Shown here: positions 61,767 through 64,000 of the stretch, in pieces
Numbering within the stretch: position 1 is the first letter of the stretch
How the letters are laid out: every line of letters begins with the position of its first letter
Assembly: GCA_017554235.1 (NCBI GenBank)
Contig: JAFZIV010000009.1
Span: forward strand, 51,197-115,196
DNA length: 64,000 nucleotides
Reading direction: 5' to 3'
DNA from: Selenomonadaceae bacterium
GTDB taxonomy: Bacteria; Bacillota; Negativicutes; Selenomonadales; Selenomonadaceae
Position numbers and translations under genes: made by a program
Notes under the pieces: model-generated
Database searches by the model: none
What the model was told of the DNA's origin: nothing
What the model saw: only the letters and a program-made list of their open reading frames with translations

Positions 61767-63635
61767 AGCGACTCGAATTTTAAAATCCCAACCGAATTCA
61801 GCACGGACATTTACGGAGCATTGAGTGACGTTGAAAATATAATTTATTTTAAGTGGGATATTCCTACGGACACTATGGAGTTTATGGCACCTGTTGAAAA
61901 TGCCGATTATGATTTGCCGCAAACCGCTACGCCGGCGTCGAGCGTTTTCTTCAGAGGGGACATTATTCATCCTGACGATCGTGAAATTTTTGAAACTTTC
62001 TTCGATCAAATGTTTTGGCAACAGGACACTAAAAACGATAGCAAAATTTTTATCACAAAGGCAAGACTGCGCGGGAAAGGCGGCAACGGTTACCTTTGGG
62101 TTGAATTTCGTTTAATGCTTTACTTCGACGAAAACGGACCTGTTATCGCCTTCGGTTGTATCTGCAACATTAACGTCAAGCAACTTTGGCAGTTGGAGTT
62201 GCAACATTCCGCCGAACACGATGTATTGACGGGCTTTTACAATAAAGTTGCAACGCAAAAGTACATTGAAAAATATCTTGCGTCCCTTACACCGACGGAC
62301 ATTCCGCCTGCCTTTTTGATTATCGACGCGGACGGCTTTAAGGCGATTAATGACGCCTTCGGGCATCTTTTTGGTGACGGTGTGCTTTCTGATATGGGAC
62401 ACGAAATTCGCGGGATCTTCCGCCAAAAAGATATTGTCGGCAGAATCGGCGGCGATGAATTTGTTGTCCTCTTCCGCGAAATGCCTTCCCTTGACGTGCT
62501 TGATAAACGTTGCACAGAATTGTTGCAAAATCTTGACAGAACTTATGAGAGCAACAACGTAAATTTGCCGTTTTCAATCAGCATAGGCGTTGCGCTTTAT
62601 CCTGAACACGGCACTTCTTACACGGAACTTTTCAAGCGTGCTGACAGAGCCCTTTACGAATCAAAATCTATGGGCAAGAATCGCTATTCGATTTACCGTT
62701 CAAGTTTGATTGGGCGTTCATTTTCCGTCGAATCTGAAAGAGACCCTCAACACGCTGAAGATATTCGGCAAAAGGCGTTCCAAGATAATATGTTGGAATT
62801 TATTTTGAACTTGCTTTACGAGACACAGAATCCTGAAGTTACGGTGCAAATTTGTCTTGAAATGTTCGGCAAGCAGTTTAATTTGGATCGCGTCTGCGTC
62901 AATCGTTTTAATCGCACTTCCAACAGATATTCTTTAGCTTACGAATGGGTTAGCCCAAATGGCGTTCCTTCCAATGACGAAATTGTTGCTGAATATCCTT
63001 TCTTAATCGACCGCGCTTTTAACATCATTGAATCGTGTTATCACCCGTCGCCTTACGGTGTCACTGCGATTTGTGAAGATACTATTAGAAAATTTTCTGA
63101 TGACCATGAAGTTTTTGAGAAGCTTAACTTGAAATCTTTTGTGCATTGTCAATTTTCGCATAGCGGTGAACTTTTAGGTTCAATAGGTTTTGAGAGTTCA
63201 CAGCCGCGTGAATTTGAGAGAGAAATTTTGACGAAGATTAGCATTTTCTCGGTGTTGTTGGGAAATATTTTGCTTGACCGTAAAGCAGATACTGTTGCCG
63301 AAAAAATGAATCGTCACCTGCAAAACATTTTGGATCATATGCAGGAATTTATCTACGTCATCAATAAGGATACTTACGAGCCGATTTTCTTCAATAATAC
63401 TATTCGGCAGACGCTTATAACTGCGTCAACCGCGCAGACTTGCTATCAACGTTTCCATAATCTTGACGCGCCTTGTAAGGATTGTCCCGTAAGCCGATTG
63501 TCAAAAAATGGCAATGAATATATTGACGTTAAAATTAATAACTGGGGAATGGAGACGCCTGCGCGGGCGTACAATATCCATTGGGAAGACGAGATGGATA
63601 AAAATTTAGCGTTAATTATTCAGTCGTCCTTCTAG
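61764..63635 (+). CDS. Diguanylate cyclase with PAS, GGDEF, GAF-like and Cys-rich PAS-like domains
   Basis: A 623-residue soluble signalling protein. A PAS-like sensor covers about residues 15-135. The GGDEF domain (about 145-315) has HDVLTGFYNK, FLIIDADGFKAINDAFGH and an intact RIGGDEFVVLF. The sequence RQKD five residues before GGDEF is the product-inhibition (I) site, so the enzyme should make cyclic di-GMP and be feedback-controlled. A GAF-like region (about 335-495) and a final PAS-like part with CYQRFHNLDAPCKDCPV follow; its Cys pattern may bind metal. There is no membrane segment. The start codon is set by the folded ribosome site described above. Confidence 0.88.
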   Translation: MSDSNFKIPTEFSTDIYGALSDVENIIYFKWDIPTDTMEFMAPVENADYDLPQTATPASSVFFRGDIIHPDDREIFETFFDQMFWQQDTKNDSKIFITKARLRGKGGNGYLWVEFRLMLYFDENGPVIAFGCICNINVKQLWQLELQHSAEHDVLTGFYNKVATQKYIEKYLASLTPTDIPPAFLIIDADGFKAINDAFGHLFGDGVLSDMGHEIRGIFRQKDIVGRIGGDEFVVLFREMPSLDVLDKRCTELLQNLDRTYESNNVNLPFSISIGVALYPEHGTSYTELFKRADRALYESKSMGKNRYSIYRSSLIGRSFSVESERDPQHAEDIRQKAFQDNMLEFILNLLYETQNPEVTVQICLEMFGKQFNLDRVCVNRFNRTSNRYSLAYEWVSPNGVPSNDEIVAEYPFLIDRAFNIIESCYHPSPYGVTAICEDTIRKFSDDHEVFEKLNLKSFVHCQFSHSGELLGSIGFESSQPREFEREILTKISIFSVLLGNILLDRKADTVAEKMNRHLQNILDHMQEFIYVINKDTYEPIFFNNTIRQTLITASTAQTCYQRFHNLDAPCKDCPVSRLSKNGNEYIDVKINNWGMETPARAYNIHWEDEMDKNLALIIQSSF

Positions 63636-63647
63636 AAAGGAAAATTT

Positions 63648-63862
63648 ATGCCCCAATTTAAATTCAAGCTTACTTTTTACGAAACTAAAGATGGTCAATG
63701 CCCCGTTGAAGACTTTATTCAGAGCATTTGGAAGACGGAATCTTTCAGGTTCGTACACAAGTTGGCAACGATATAACTAGAATTTTGTATTTTTTTGTCG
63801 TCGGAAGAAATATAATTTTAACTAACGGGTTTGTAAAGAAAACACAGGAGACTCCGATTGAG
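63648..63862 (+). pseudogene. Decayed RelE/Gp49-like toxin gene
   Basis: From ATG 63648 the frame reads FKFKLTFYETKDGQCPVEDF, the usual N-terminus of phage-derived Gp49-like (HigB/RelE superfamily) toxins, then stops near 63775. A second frame from 63728 reads LEDGIFQVRTQVGNDITRI, then LYFFVVGRNIILTNGFVKK, the C-terminal half of the same family. The central part of about 45 residues is missing and the halves are out of frame, so the gene is broken by a deletion. The C-terminal frame meets a group II intron-like start at 63863. No antitoxin gene is visible in the remaining bases. Confidence 0.72.
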
Positions 63863-64000
63863 GTGCGACTTGTTCAGTAATGAAAAGTTACTGCGCCTAA
63901 CAAAGGCGAACTGATAATTTGAAGAGTGGAAAGAAGGAGTAACGCCCTGAAACGCTCTACCTAATACTCCGACTGGCGGGTAACCGTCAGAAGCTCGGTG
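63863..64000 (+). mobile_element. 5' end of a probable group II intron (runs off the window)
   Basis: The sequence changes to a non-coding, structured stretch starting GTGCGAC, matching the GUGYG start of group II introns. Stems follow: CAGTAA/TTACTG (63875-63880, 63888-63893), CGCC/GGCG (63894-63897, 63905-63908), GGAGTA/TACTCC (63936-63941, 63965-63970) and CTGGCGG/CCGTCAG (63973-63979, 63984-63990) closed by a GTAA tetraloop of the GNRA type. This is the look of intron domain I. The reverse transcriptase and 3' end would lie beyond the window. Confidence 0.55.

Overview
The window looks like chromosome of an AT-rich, diderm (LPS-bearing) Firmicute, most likely a member of the Negativicutes (Selenomonadales). 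The evidence is a mix of two signatures. Gram-negative envelope genes are present: heptose epimerase hldD, an LptA/OstA protein, two O-antigen ligase/polymerase-like proteins, heptosyltransferase-type GT9, and an RND HAE1 pump. Firmicute features sit beside them: ispDF, cysE, cysS and mrnC in a row, a SpoIID/LytB protein, strong AGGAGG ribosome sites, and frequent TTG/GTG starts. No rRNA, tRNA or CRISPR array was seen. The taxonomic call is inference from gene content only.

Layout. 1-6.7 kb is a plus-strand surface-glycan operon (FkbM methyltransferase end, sirtuin, glycosyltransferase, WecE-type aminotransferase, NAD-dependent epimerase, WbqC protein, ATP-grasp ligase), closed by a branched terminator. 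6.8-15.3 kb holds a PIN toxin-antitoxin pair, an RND pump, a decayed Rpn-type nuclease gene, hslU, an RTX-repeat protein and a ThrE exporter. 15.3-18.9 kb has an ATP-grasp glycan enzyme, hldD and SpoIID. 18.9-23.6 kb is mainly minus strand: YbaK, rlmH, obgE and a DUF262/DUF1524 defence-like protein. 23.6-29.1 kb is a housekeeping operon (HAD phosphatase, ispDF, cysE, a second PIN module, cysS, mrnC). 29-35 kb holds a second RTX-like protein, lactate permease, NDH-2, a probable small RNA and a secreted class 3 lipase.

35-45 kb (mostly minus) holds rfbBC, a zinc/manganese-type permease, rarA, pit with its DUF47 regulator, aminotransferase, GT17, lysC and a ROK protein. 45-47 kb (plus) holds nif3-like, dedA and a small secreted protein. 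47-60 kb (minus) holds a cobK-lptA-ligase-ligase-aminotransferase operon, azlC, GT9, gyrB, map, GT2 and a GH3 hexosaminidase. 60.5-64 kb (plus) holds an exported CbiK-like chelatase, a GGDEF protein and, at the very end, a decayed RelE/Gp49-type toxin gene that appears to be interrupted by the 5' end of a group II intron.

The genes best worth a second look are not single families but arrangements. These are a hairpin made of TTCTAG repeats lying between a perfect Shine-Dalgarno and the ATG of the GGDEF gene; a G10 tract at the 3' end of the WbqC gene whose slippage would add a hydrophobic tail; a consensus-promoter small RNA beside NDH-2; two PIN modules sharing the same gene overlap; and several families of short degenerate repeats, one of which also forms the linker of the IspD-IspF fusion.
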